Shown here in pieces: positions 52,701 through 64,000 of a DNA stretch of 64,000 nt (the first letter of the stretch is position 1; each line of letters begins with the position of its first letter). The DNA is from Locusta migratoria. Its lineage: Eukaryota > Arthropoda > Insecta > Orthoptera > Acrididae. The notes under the pieces are model-generated. The model was not told where the DNA came from, did no database searches, and saw only the letters and a program-made list of their open reading frames with translations. The stretch covers positions 310,999,270 through 311,063,269 of the forward strand of contig CM048744.1 in assembly GCA_026315105.1 (NCBI GenBank), in the 5' to 3' direction. The position numbers and the translations under genes are program-made.

Positions 52701-55537
52701 GCGGATAAATTAAAGACGTAACGAGACAATAACATCCATCTTTTGCAACAAAACCCGATTTCCAAATGAGCTAAGGTTTTAGAAAGTGACTATTATACAA
52801 CTAGACATTACTGCTGTAAACCCTACCTCATTGATTTACTCACAGCTGAGGCATATTGCTCGTAACGTGGAACAGAGTCGGAGTAGTTAATGTATGAAAT
52901 GACCTGCTTGACCAGTTAACTACTACAATGTGCATAATTTGATGTTAATTTTTCAAAATATTTAATGGAGGTGACAAGAAAAAGTCAATTGACTGCAGAA
53001 TTACACATCAGACTAACATCTACATGAAGCCAAAGTTGTGAAAAAATAGACCCTAGCTACAATGCTGGAAAATCTTGATTACATTGGTGGCCTGATGAAT
53101 GAGTTTTTGTAGCTGGCATCCTGCATGTTAGTATCCGTAATTCCACTCAGGCTCGAGACACTGTGCTCTCTAAATAGCATATAAGCCACGTGGCCAGGTA
53201 TTTTAAAAGAGTAAAACAATATCAATGAATACCTCATTGAACGTATTTCCAGTTTTGTTTCTTGGTTTATGGTTTAATCCAAGGTAGACCTTACCATTTT
53301 GTTTACTTTACTCCATTACATAACAAAAGACTCACAATTTGTTGCAGAAAAATCTTCCTAAATACTCAAATTTCGTCCAGTGGAAAATACTAGCGACCTG
53401 TTATTGATAGAACATCTTGCTAAATTTAATAGCATTCCATTTGAATCCAACACTAATTTTGAGCACGTTCCTTGATGAGGTGGTCAATAGATTCCAAACC
53501 TGTCTTACTTTTGCCTGACTAGTTGATTTCATAAAATGTTATGTAGTCTGATGGCCAGATGCATTGCGGACATGGTTATAGTTGCAATTTGCTTACGACA
53601 GCTTGGTGATAGGTTTCAGAATACAAACTTAATTGCAACTTTCAGGCGTCATGTATCTTACATTGACAGATTATCATTTTATTGGTATCATCAGCAGATA
53701 GCGGTCCACATTAATTTACTAACCATTGCATGTTCAATAAAATTCGTGAATTTCATTTATTTCTAATGTTACAGGCAAAAGGCATAAGTTAAGGGAGGTC
53801 TACCGAACATCTGTTAGACTCTGTTGATGGATTCGTCTATTCAGAAAGAAAACAATACTTTTCCTCCAGCAGGCACCTTCTCCTTTTCCAAATGCATGGC
53901 TTCTCTTGCTCGTTGTTCGGCATTTACCAAAATTTTCATTTAAATGATTATTTAACACTTTTCAAATTTTGTATGTGTGAAATTTTTCATTCAATTTCAA
54001 ACATTTTCATGAGAATACAACAGAGACATTCGATAAATTTGATTTATTTCTATTTCACCTGACCCCTCTTACATATTAGTCATGGGAATATCATGAAGGT
54101 AAAAGATAGGGTGATATGAACTCACACTAACTCTTACTAGAAACAGTTTTAACGGCGACCCGTTCACGACTGGAAGAGAAACAGGAGGAAACAGCAGTTG
54201 TATAAAAAGTGCCCTCCACCACACACCAATTAAGAAATGGCGTTAATGTAGCAGTGTCATCCAGTTCTATGTTAAGTTGAAAGTTTAACGTCTCTTGTTC
54301 AGTAGGAAGTTGGTTTGAAATGAATTGTAAAATTTGTACCAACACATGGAAACATAAACAAAGTACGCTCTATTGCACAGGAGTCACAAAAGAAAGAAGG
54401 TATTAAAACAATATTAAGGAAAGCAATTGCTCTGTTGCTTCTTAAAAGATAGTAAATAAACATATTGACAAACCTCTTATTCATTGATCTAGCACAGATG
54501 CCGTAGAATGCGCAGGGCTGTAATTTTACCACTGTTACTAAAATTAAATGGACTGAGTACAAGCTTTGTAAATAAATCTGATCCAAATTATCATTATGAA
54601 TGAAGTTAATAAATGACTAAGCCATGAATGTCCTCTGCCTACATATCAGTTTCAAATGAAGGATGTTAAAAGAAGTGTTCCACATTTTGACAGGAAGTTT
54701 TACGGATGAAATAAGACAAAAATGACTGTTACACGTTCGCTATAACACGTTTATATTAATGAATATGAGAACGTGTTGATCTTCAATAATGTGAAACATA
54801 TTGAACAAACAAATATGACATTAATCAAAAATACAAATTCAAAGATCAGCTTGAAATAAAAACTAATGGTACTAACAAAAATAAGGCACATCAGTTCATC
54901 CACTTCATGAGGAGAATTATAGGGAAAACATGTGTTTAAACAGGAAGAGCATACTATTTACGGTTATGAACAATATTCGTACTAATTGATATACCAATGG
55001 TAAAAATAGGACAGCCTCCTGCGAAATGAATGATGTGGAGCACATTTCTCTTTCGACGTGTGGTCTGGGACCGGCAGAGACAAAGTGTGATCCATCTAGA
55101 GACCAAAGGTAGCCACTTGCAGAGAAAAAGATATCTTATTATTTTGTGAGAAGTAAAGGCAAATATAACCCTAAAAATATAAATAAAGGAGAAAAATAAA
55201 ATTAATAAGCAAGTTTCCTAGGTATGACTTCTTTCCTCAACATATAATTCCATTTCTTCTCCACAGAGGACCAGCTACACGAGCCGAACTCTACTATGAC
55301 AGAGAACTGTCCAATTCTCTGCCTTTCATGGAGATATTTCAGATGGAACCATTTTGCCCATGGACGATAGACCTAAAGTAACCAAACGGTTTGGTGTATA
55401 GGACAATTTCACTTTTGACCTTACAAATAATAGATCACATGAATGTAGTAATTTGAAGGGAAACTAATTATTACAATTACTTTGAATCAGCTGCAAAGAT
55501 AAAAATATTTAAGGCAAAAAATTCTTCTGAAGCAACA
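52701..55537. other. No gene recognised
   Basis: AT-rich loop of the inverted repeat. Short frames only. A plus-strand acceptor-like CTTCTCCACAG at 55252-55262 precedes 38 open codons, but there is no matching donor and no motif. Confidence 0.5.
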
Positions 55538-55830
55538 TTAACCCTCGAGTGGTCACGCTGGCACACTTGTGCGCCATAGTTAAAAAACATGGTTTTTGTT
55601 ATATTGGTAACAATAAACATGTTTGAAACTCTAGCTATTCCTCCACTGTTATCATCACTATTGTTGTGTGCAGTCTGGTAATTGTCGGTGCTCAAGAATA
55701 CTCTTAACAGGAGACTTTGTGAAGCGTTGTCATAACTGGCGCAATCTGCGCTGTACGACTGGTCATGTAAATTTTTTTTTTACTTTCTCAAATGTAGTGT
55801 TGTATTTCAGTTAAGTTATTCCTATGGTCT

Positions 55831-56397
55831 GTGTTCATGAGAATACTTTATTGTAGGGCAAGGAAGCTTTTAACCAGCGAGAAACTCGAGTGGTTCTTGA
55901 ATGAAGATCCAGATTTTTTAAAAGATGTAGGCAGTATATTGGATGATGACACTGGTGATGAAGAAGAGGTAATTACTCGAAGTGAACATAACACTGAAAG
56001 TGAACAAGAGTACTAGTTTGATGAAAATGAAGATAGTAACCGTCAGTCAGGATGTACTGGTAATTGGTTCGTGGGAAGGGGCAAAACAACCATGTGGATG
56101 AAAGTAGTTAGTACAGCCACAAGCAATGTTAGAAGTAAAAATCTAGTAGAAAGGGCCAAAATCCCAAGCTTTCCTAAGGATATTTCGCTGTTCCTTCAAA
56201 GGTACCAGACAACATCTGAGCAACTTTTGCAGCCTTGTTCTAAGAATCGAGGATGGTGTATTTTTTGTGGAAGAGCCAAGAATGTTAACGCAGCAATAAA
56301 GTGTGATTCATGTAAGAGTTTTGTTTGCAGGAAGCATGTGATTATTAATTACTCGTGTGAAAAGTGTCATGTTGCAACTACAGACTCAGAAGACTAG
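55831..56397 (+). pseudogene. piggyBac transposase with catalytic core deleted
   Basis: N-terminal acidic region (LNEDPDFLKDVGSILDDDTG), a stop at 56014-56016, then WFVGRGKTTMWMKV (56067; equivalent of the YxGK..TKW motif). It passes almost directly into the C-terminal Cys-rich domain (CIFCGRAKNVNAAIKCDSC, CRKH, CEKC, 56256-56376) and a natural stop at 56395. About 350 residues carrying the DDD catalytic triad are absent. The zinc domain, which in piggyBac binds the terminal repeats, keeps its CxxC...CxxC...CxxH...CxxC pattern. Confidence 0.88.
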
Positions 56398-56605
56398 AGA
56401 TATGATTTTTGACCTCTCTGAAATTACTAAATTGGGCTGTCTGTAAGCTGTAACAACATTTCAGTAGACATTCAGTATGAACATATTTGTTTTCAAAGCT
56501 GATAGTAAAACATAATCTTTTGTCAGTTAAATGCAATGATTAAAATTCTTGGATTTAAAACTATGTCTATAATAAGAATTGCCATTAACTGTCACATTAA
56601 ATAAT

Positions 56606-56608
<3 letters not shown>

Positions 56609-56661
<53 letters not shown>
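56609..56661. repeat. Poly-T tract in the piggyBac element
   Basis: Uninterrupted T run inside the element's 3' untranslated part. Confidence 0.95.
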
Positions 56662-56663
<2 letters not shown>

Positions 56664-56946
56664 AATGAAAGTGATCAGTATTGTATACATATTTCTTGAT
56701 TAGACATGTTGTATTTGGAATTGTGGTGTCAAAATAAATTAGTATTAATTAGCCAAAAATGTGTAATATTTCGATACTATTAATACCCGAGTGAGTTATA
56801 ATACATCTACCTTTTAGAAAATTAACTATAAACATCAGTACTGACATGAGTTCATGCAAAAAGAACTGAGTCAATGTATGTGGCGCACTCAGTGCACCGC
56901 GCGACTGCTCCTGCACCATGAAAATGCGCGACTGCTCTAGGGTTAA

Positions 56947-58039
56947 ACACTAACATTATAATTCACCTTAACAAGGGCATCACTATACAAAGAAAACAGT
57001 TTTTTATCAGGAAGTATTACGCGGATCTAATAGAACTCGCTATATTCTGCAGCAAAAGCAGTTTGGTCAATTTTATGATTATCAGTAAAAACTTGCATAA
57101 TAGCTGCTCTAGGACAGTACACACCAGATGCTCATTTTGGTGATATTCCTGGAATGTAAGTCATGTATGACAAGACTGAACATATATACATTGATTTTGG
57201 AACAACAGTCCATAGGAACTTTGGAGAAAGTAGTCATTTCGCACTTTCATCATTTTGTTAAAAGAATCTCTTCCCAAAAGTTGATGAGGGTAAGTCATCT
57301 TTTCATCAGCATTTTTCAATGCTGTTGTCTGCTTTCGGACTGAAACCTGACATGGAATGGGCTTCGGTAGTGCAGCATGGCTAAAACCCAGTTGAAGCAT
57401 GCTGTTTGTAGGAATGAGGATATTGTGAGATGCCCAAGAAGTTCTTCCTATTGCTTAGCAGTTTCAGCATTCAAGGTATTTTCTAATATTCGTGAAGGTA
57501 TGAGATTAGTCATTGCATTTATATTACTCTGTTACCCTGAATTAAATTTTCGACCGCTGGAAGGTCGGCCCCTGCTTAAATTGCAAACAATTTTGTGTTT
57601 TATGTTCAGACTGTATGTATTAACTGCCAACAAGTGTCAGAAGACTGATCCAGTACTTTCATTTTAGCTCTATGGCGCCAGTCTCATCTCCTGATCTACA
57701 GCAGGCGTAGTTGATTAGTGAGATATTGTTGTACTAGTCATGTGTATGGCTTCAGGTTTATTTTTCTCCTCTAAAAAATGTCCTAAATGGTATTCAGAAA
57801 CGAAATGCCAAAACTAATTGCAGTGTGTCAACCAAGAGATCGGCATTTTCTATTGTTATTGTAATTGTTATCATTCTGCTGTAATGTGGTAAACGTCATT
57901 AATTACTATCATTATTACCATCATTATTATGATTAATTCAGTTGCAAAAGTGTTCTTTCCCATGTGGCCAAGAGACCAGAAAGAAAGTGTGGTTTGACAG
58001 AAAATAGGACAATAGGAGAAACTAGGCAAAAAAGTTTGT

Positions 58040-58042
<3 letters not shown>
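56947..58042. other. No gene recognised
   Basis: Loop of the inverted repeat; AT-rich with a trinucleotide-like ATT/ATC patch at 57900-57940. Open stretches at 57128-57343 and 57377-57667 have no recognisable motif. Confidence 0.5.

Positions 58043-58043
<1 letters not shown>

Positions 58044-58131
<88 letters not shown>
58044..58131. repeat. (TA)n plus poly-T compound tract
   Basis: About 58 bp of TA followed by about 30 T, without PLE sequence on either side, unlike the TA tracts at 24-25.7 kb. Confidence 0.95.
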
Positions 58132-58134
<3 letters not shown>

Positions 58135-58617
58135 TTAACTTCGTGACGACAGATACTAAGCAACAACACTTGGAAGACGTCTGTGGCAACATACGAAAAT
58201 GCATCAGACACACGGGTTCGGATTCTCATCATCACTTGTTGGCCCAACAAGGCTGTAACACTGTGAGATCAGTAAGCTGATTAGTAATCTATAGATTAAA
58301 TGTATATGTTTACAGATGAAAAACCTCAGTGTTGCACATTTCCCACATATACAGTTAAGTTTCTGTGTTCATAGCCATAGTATTAAGTATCCTGTCTTCT
58401 GAATCCTCAAATGAACTACTTACAGTGTTGCACAAATAATAAGTTAACTATGTTTCTTCTGGCTTTCAAGCAAACCAACACATTTCTATATTCAAATAGA
58501 AGACATGAAATATTACTTGTATGGTCGTAAAGTAGCAATTATGAAATGCAAATGCATTCAAGATGCGAAGTTTTTTGTGATGTATGGGGCAATGTTCATT
58601 TCCTTGAACTTTTCATG

Positions 58618-60592
58618 AAAAAAATTAACTTTTGTCAAAATCTAACAAAGTAATTGTTTTGACCTTTTTTTTTGGGGGGGGGGGGGGGGGGGAGAGGATG
58701 AAACTAATATCTCAGTTTTTGATCTGCCGTATGTTGCAAGCACAATATCAGTATTTTTAACTTCTCTAGTCATTTACTGAAAATATATCATAATGATGTA
58801 AAGCTTCAAAAAATTTGAACGCTGGTTTACGCCTCATTGGACGAATTAAATATCTGCGTCCCAAGTGTGACGATGGAAACTATCAAGGATAGCACAGAGT
58901 ATTAACCAAAATCCGTTACTCCCCTCTAGAAGCCCATATGAGCCAAGCGTGATTTCACGTCACTTGTTTCACTACATAGGTCTTCCTAGTACAGCTAAGA
59001 ACTGGCAACATTGTTGCCTATATTTGGCAACACTGTGGCAGTGCATTTACTTCCGCAAGTGGTACTGAATTGTCTCGCTAAGTTCACTTGACATTCCTCT
59101 TCTGCTTTCATTACTCATGCTGTATAATGCCCATGTGATATTGGAGACAGAAATTTAACTTTTGCACTCAAGGAATGCTGTTATTCACGTAGGTCACTTT
59201 CAGGTTATCTTTTGCAATGTGTAAGAGGCTCAGCATTGAATATGTGAGAGACTGAGGGCACCAGGCGGCAGCATGTGTTTGGCTGTGTGGTTCTGCTTGT
59301 GTCTTGTGCTGCAACTCTGGTTTGAATCGGCAGTTCTAATCCTGGTTGGAGACAGTGCATTTGGGGATGGTATTTCATTTTGCTTTGTTTTATTTTACTT
59401 TAAACGCTGCAATTTGCAAGAAGAAACTTTTTAACGGAATCAGAAGAAAATCTTTATACAATAAGTCCTTCAGAAAGGTGACTCCAAATTATGGAAATGG
59501 TATTAGATGGCTTCTTTCCTTCACCATACAAACGCCTTTGAAGAAATTCATATTAATCTCCATCGATACAAATTTTTACTACCCCCTTAGGACCCACGTG
59601 GTAAGGGATACTTATGGAGAAAGTGAACGTAATGATTAATATAGTTCCTTCAAGCGAAATATCTGCTGTAGAAATGAGCCATGAAGACACAAATCTTGCA
59701 GTGTGCCTGTGTTGCTTTAGAATGTGTGCTGAAATGTATTCATATAAAGAATCAAACAGTAACACTAAAACATTATAGTGCAGTTACACACTGTGTCTTG
59801 ATGAAAACATATGAATTTATGACAATAACGAATTACATGAAGGGCTTTTCTGAAAGGAAAAGGATAGAGATTTAAACCACAAATAAGTGTTAACCATCGT
59901 AGAGTGCCATTTGGTTCGATCAATGGCTATGACAATGTATTAGTACAATAATATGCTCATCATTGAAAATGGGTGGTCTGCTCTGTTGATATCATGTATG
60001 AAATACACATCGCAACCTTTTTCGTGGATCACCACTCAGCAACGCTATAGCATATTACACATTCAGGGCGATGAGCGGCAGGAAGCACTGTGGGCAGAGG
60101 TCGAGGCAGCACAGCGCCGCCACCGCTGCAGCCGGTGAGTGGGCTGCGGAGAGCTCTGTCAAGTGCTGCGGCCAGATGCAGCATTGTTATTGGGCTGAAA
60201 TGTGATTATCAGTGTATCAAAAAATGAAATATGTTACGCAAATGCTCCGCTTACAGATGTGGCATCAGCATGCACGAGGGCCATGAAATTAAAATTTTTG
60301 TCACCATTTGGTTTTTGATCGCAAAGACTCACACATGCTAATCACGCACTTTACCGCGAGACCATGGATGTAGCTGATCTAGTTGTCTCCTAACCATAGA
60401 CTTAGTAAAACTCCTAACTGAACACAAGGTCTTTATGAACTGCCGCAGTCTACAGTGTTGCCAGATTGTGCAGATAGCTGAACTTAGAGCAAATCAGCAC
60501 GACCACGTTTATTGTCCCATGTTGCGATCGGCTAGGACTTTGGCTCAGCTGGCCGCCGGTCAGGTTTTTTTGTCAAAGAGTGTACATGTCAT
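58618..60592. repeat. Right arm of ~1.97-kb inverted repeat
   Basis: Inverted partner of 49048-51028. The inner end has a T tract then a poly-G run (58674-58692), matching the poly-C of the left arm. The outer end is near AAAGAGTGTACATG. Contains a plus-strand frame 59346-59639 whose left-arm counterpart is also largely open, without recognisable domain. Confidence 0.85.
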
Positions 60593-61423
60593 AATGACAT
60601 CATGTATCATATTTGTACAAATATATGCTGCACCTAAATATTTGACATGAGATTATAGAAAAAAAAATCTCGAGTATAGGCCACTGGTTATTTATTTTTT
60701 TATTAATTTTTATTTTTTATTTATGTTTTTCTATAATCAAACTTTTTTTTGTAATCAGAAACACAATGTTAATGAAATAATGTTCTCTTTTCAATAAACT
60801 CAAAACAAATATGCAAAACTGTAAGTCAATGAATAAGAAAGCAAGATGACGGGCTGATCCGGGTGTCCCAAGTGAGGTGATGCCGAACCAAGGCGTGTTA
60901 CTGGGCGTTTCAAGTGTTGTATAGCGTAGGCATGTGGTGCAAAAATATAGTTTTTTCAGTGTGTGTATGCATGACATTGTTTTAGCTTGTAAGTAGCGAG
61001 AAATGAATATATGAGTTACTCTGCTGAATGTAAGCTTCAGGTTGTGCAGTAACAGACATGGAAAACGGGAAATTCAATGTAAATTTGACACTGACGAAAA
61101 AAAGTTTGACACTAGTGTGAAAGTGAGGACAAACCATTAAAATGTTCAAAGATTTGTTGTGCATTTCAAGGGCTAAAATCTAAATTCCCCATCTGTGCTA
61201 GACTTTGTAATTCAAAACAGGAACTGCGGTTTTGCTATTACAACAAATGATTCAGTTGTAAGGCTGCAAAATAGCCCCGAATTCCATGTACATCGTTTCA
61301 TAGAAATAACCCCGAACAACTATGAAACTTGTGAATCTGGTCATAGTAAAATATGTTAAAACATAGGATTGGAACTAAACATCGGCATTAGCTACACAAA
61401 TCAGTTGTTACCGTACCAATGTC
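60593..61423. other. No gene recognised
   Basis: AT-rich with T/A simple tracts (60690-60730). 60840-60940 is GC-richer, but open frames are short and unrecognised. Confidence 0.5.
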
Positions 61424-63884
61424 GGGGAAGGTCGGGTAGCCATGGACACATAAATGAATTTCAAATAAAACAACAATAAAACATTTTTCTGTCTTTATTT
61501 TCACTGTAAAATGAAACCAGTAACTTCTTTAATCATATTTCGTAAAACAAAGCATACATAACAATTCTCTTATGAATCTATATTAAAATTACTTTTGAAT
61601 TAGTTTGTTGGCATTACAAAAGATGGAGGGTAGCCCTGGACACAGCATTCAGTGGTGCTGCAGTTTTTTCTTGTCCTTGCAAACATCACAGTAATAATAA
61701 TTATCGGAAGGCCTATATAACAACAGTCTTCATGGGCCCAGTCCTTGCACTCATAGCACTGAATCCAGTCTTCTTCGAAGGTTTCTCCACAGATGATGCA
61801 TTTAGTCTCTATTCCTTCATCCTCTTCGGAGGGACTTTGATTATTTATCTTTGTCTTGGATGTTTCTTTAGTGCCTTTACCATTTTCTTTTACCTTTTTG
61901 TTTTTCCAGCTCTTCCTTTTAATTCCATTTACTTTTCTGTCTCTCTTCTACACCTTTTTATATGGAGATGACGTTAAAATCTCGTTCTTTTGTGTTTTTC
62001 AACCCCGTGTGACTAAACGTCTTTTTGAAGCAACGGGAAGTGGTGACAACTGTTTTAAAACCTCTGCTGTGGTGGTTGTAGGCACTGGTTCAGTTGCACA
62101 AAATGCATGACTAGTGGAGGGCACTGGCGATGCAAAACTGTCTTCTGTCAAGGAATTTTTCCCTCATAAATTCTGGAGCAACATCTGTCATCTATGACGG
62201 TAAAAAAATCTATATCAGCAAAGGTCTGAGGGTTGAAAGGATAAATTCCGGTGCATCTGAATTCGTTTTGCACTATGTGAAGCCTAGCTGCTTTGCTAAA
62301 AGCTTCGTTCACAATTGCAGCAATATCATAGTCAGTGATTCTAGCCGCAGGATTTTGTCTCATCCATGTTGAACTTGCAGCTGCAAATGCAGCCTTGAAA
62401 GGTTTAAGAAATGTTCTATCCAGTGGCTGTAACTTATGAGTTGTATGCTGGGGTATGCTCAGCATATGAATATGATGTCTACGTGCATATTCTATTACTG
62501 TCAACTCTTTATGACTAGCATGGCAATCCAAAATTAAGAGCACAGGATTTGTTTTTGTTGGCTGAATATGCTGTACAAAATGCTGCAACCACTGTAAAAA
62601 CACATCTCTGTTCATCCACCTGCTCTCATGTGTAACAGCAATACTTTCTGGTGGAGATCCTATCATTAAGCAACCGTCTCTGTCCATTTTCTTCTGAGGT
62701 AAATGAAAAGTGGAGGTATGAAATGACCAGTGACATTCATAGCAAAAGTTAGTGTGATGTTTCATCCTCTTTCAGCAAATGTTAATTTACCAACTTCCTA
62801 CCTTTTACTGAAATGACTTTACCATTTTTATGAAAATTTGATGCCCCTGTTTCATTTGCATTGTAAATACGAGAAGGAGGAAATTTATATTTCTCTTCGA
62901 GGTGATTAAGCTGGTCAAAGAAACAGTCAATTTCTGGTTTATTGAATCCAACAGCTCGTGCAATGCTGGTCGATTCTGGAGTTCTTAAAACAATGTCTGG
63001 ATATTCTTTTATAAAACAATAAAAAAATCTTTTCCTGGCATTCTCTTCTCTTTATTAAATCTATGAGGGATTTTGAGAGCTTCTGCAAGATCAAATGCTA
63101 ATTTCAAAAACTCATTTCTGCTCAGTGGCATCAGTCGGTTGTCAAGTTCCTTAACATGCTCATAAAGAAGTTTGGAAAAGTTCCCAGAAAATGTGACTAC
63201 AAATCGTCCTAACTTCGGCTGGAAATCAGTCTCTTTGCCACTTTTCAAACATTTCAGGCGATCATGAAGTGAGCTTCTTGATACATCATATCTGTCTGCC
63301 GCTTGTCTTACTGATAAATTTCCTTCCATCACACATTTAACTGCTTCTTTCATTTTATTTTCGTCTCATTTTCCTCTATTTCCTTAAATTTTGGCATATT
63401 TCAAGTCTTCCTGGAATAGAAACCCAATTGTAAATTACTTTGCATAAATAGTAAGCGAAATTAAAAACATTAAACAATGTCCGGAGGTACCCGACATTAT
63501 TGTGTCCGGGGCTACTAGATTGTTGTTGTGTAATATTTTTACACTCAGCTCTTAAATTGTACAAGAAATGTTACAAATATTATTACAGACTTTAAATATA
63601 TGAAATTTCCTACCACTTAAAATGATAAACATGTAGAAACACTTACTTTTAACTAGTGAAAATCGCCAACGAAGTTTAACAGGAGCGTCGAAAATTTGTT
63701 GCCACAAACAGAGTTCACAGCTGCGAGTAGTTCGCTTGGCGCCTATACCGCAACTGACTTACAAATGTTTTTACTCCACAGGGCGTGTATTTCAAATGCA
63801 GTCTTGCCAATGCAACAGGCTTGGTTTCTTAGAAATTGAAATGCCTGCGGTTACCCGCCGTCTGGGGCTACCTGACCTTCCCCT
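61424..63884 (-). mobile_element. Tigger/pogo-type DNA transposon
   Basis: Inverted ends: GGGGAAGGTCGGGTAGCC from about 61425 and, on the minus strand, GGGGAAGGTCAGGTAGCCCC inward from 63884. A GTAGCCC-TGGAC-like subterminal motif recurs near 61438, 61632, 63510 and 63866. The transposase is on the minus strand. The exact termini and TA duplication are not clear. Confidence 0.8.
61620..63353 (-). pseudogene. Tigger/pogo-like transposase with C-terminal zinc motif, frameshifted
   Basis: Minus strand, three main open pieces. N-terminus 63353-63009: psq-type helix-turn-helix (MEGNLSVRQAADRYDVSRSS) then a segment with LMPLSRNEFLKLAFDLAEAL. Middle, after a frameshift near 63005: PDIVLRTPESTSIARAVGFN and RIYNANETG, where the usual catalytic Asp before ETG is Asn. 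After another shift, 62765-62148: LLILDCHASHKELTVIEYAR (second Asp), HTTHKLQPLDRTFLKPFKAA (third Asp) and IVQNEFRCTGIYPFNP. C-terminal 61960-61620: lysine-rich linker, then CIICGETFEEDWIQCYECKD and WAHEDC, a PHD-like zinc pattern. Inactive by frameshift and active-site change. Confidence 0.88.
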
Positions 63885-64000
63885 TTAGCATCACGGTAAA
63901 ATCTCTCGTGACACACACGAAACTCTTATCGCGAGGAGTAGCTTCATTGACTATATCAAATTAAAATCATTTGTGTGCGTAGGAAGTGTGTGTTACATTC
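63885..64000. other. Flank, no gene recognised
   Basis: Short stretch outside the Tigger element; nothing recognised before the window ends. Confidence 0.6.

Larger units (their letters stand above)
55542..56942 (+). mobile_element. piggyBac-type transposon, internally deleted
   Basis: TTAA duplications at 55538-55541 and 56943-56946 flank ends CCCTCGAGTGGTCACGC and, inverted, CCCTAGAGCAGTCGCGC: exactly the piggyBac arrangement. Total 1401 bp, below a full element. The right end has an internal repeat of the GCGCGACTGCTC segment. A T tract of about 51 bp lies inside at 56609-56661. Confidence 0.9.

Noticed and set aside
54127..54586. Overlapping minus-strand open stretches in the loop of the large inverted repeat.
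   Set aside because: No domain, no splice support, length within chance expectation for this composition.
55252..55377. Plus-strand acceptor-like CTTCTCCACAG followed by 38 open codons, resembling an exon.
   Set aside because: No consensus donor at the end, a stop follows at once, the length is compatible with chance, and no motif or neighbouring exon supports it.

Overview
The window looks like part of a large, AT-rich, repeat-choked insect genome, probably an orthopteran (locust or grasshopper). I infer this from very long introns, tRNA-derived SINEs with a GGCCGGCCG head, many Penelope-like elements (PLEs), and decayed Gypsy, Tc1/mariner, piggyBac, Tigger/pogo and LINE copies. There is no operon, CRISPR or prokaryotic signal. 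Most long open frames belong to transposable elements (TEs), and most of those are broken.

A host gene on the minus strand runs through the first 38 kb. Three exons are well supported: 18627-18756, 3161-3343 and 1028-1136 (with the stop codon). They have consensus splice sites, uninterrupted frames and mutually compatible phases. A fourth, less certain first exon lies at 37866-38079. If right, this is a gene of about 37 kb encoding a small protein of about 152 residues, with its introns filled by nested TEs. The protein faintly recalls the cilia/sperm-tail EFHB (CFAP21) family, but I cannot confirm that.

Layout. 1-1.0 kb: SINE scrap and a PLE 3' unit. 1.0-3.4 kb: last two exons, with a head-to-head PLE pair between them. 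3.56-5.76 kb: Tc1-like transposon carrying a Gypsy LTR and a SINE with a perfect 12-bp target-site duplication. 8.8-17.6 kb: a Gypsy element with its RT-RNaseH-integrase segment in inverted orientation, its gag split by a 3.35-kb DNA transposon with a 4-bp target-site duplication. 20.4-31.2 kb: a dense PLE array of head-to-head 3' units, (TA)n tracts, coding fragments and one copy with an open 267-codon RT. 31.4-37.6 kb: a minus-strand LINE split by a nearly full CR1/Jockey-type LINE. 40-49 kb: mariner-like, LINE and SINE relics and two tandem-repeat blocks. 49.0-60.6 kb: a pair of ~1.97-kb inverted repeats enclosing 7.6 kb that holds an RNase H LINE relic and an internally deleted piggyBac element. 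61.4-63.9 kb: a Tigger/pogo-type transposon with a C-terminal PHD-like zinc motif.

The most interesting signal is in the PLE 3' units. They repeatedly carry a 25-27 nt sense-strand motif matching the hammerhead ribozyme core (CUGANGA - stem II - GAAA). Among the 12 intact copies core variation is confined to the one position that is free in hammerheads (N7), and stem II falls into three base-paired classes. PLEs are known to carry minimal hammerheads, so the class of finding is established; this array of many variants in palindromic pairs beside (TA)n tracts is worth testing.
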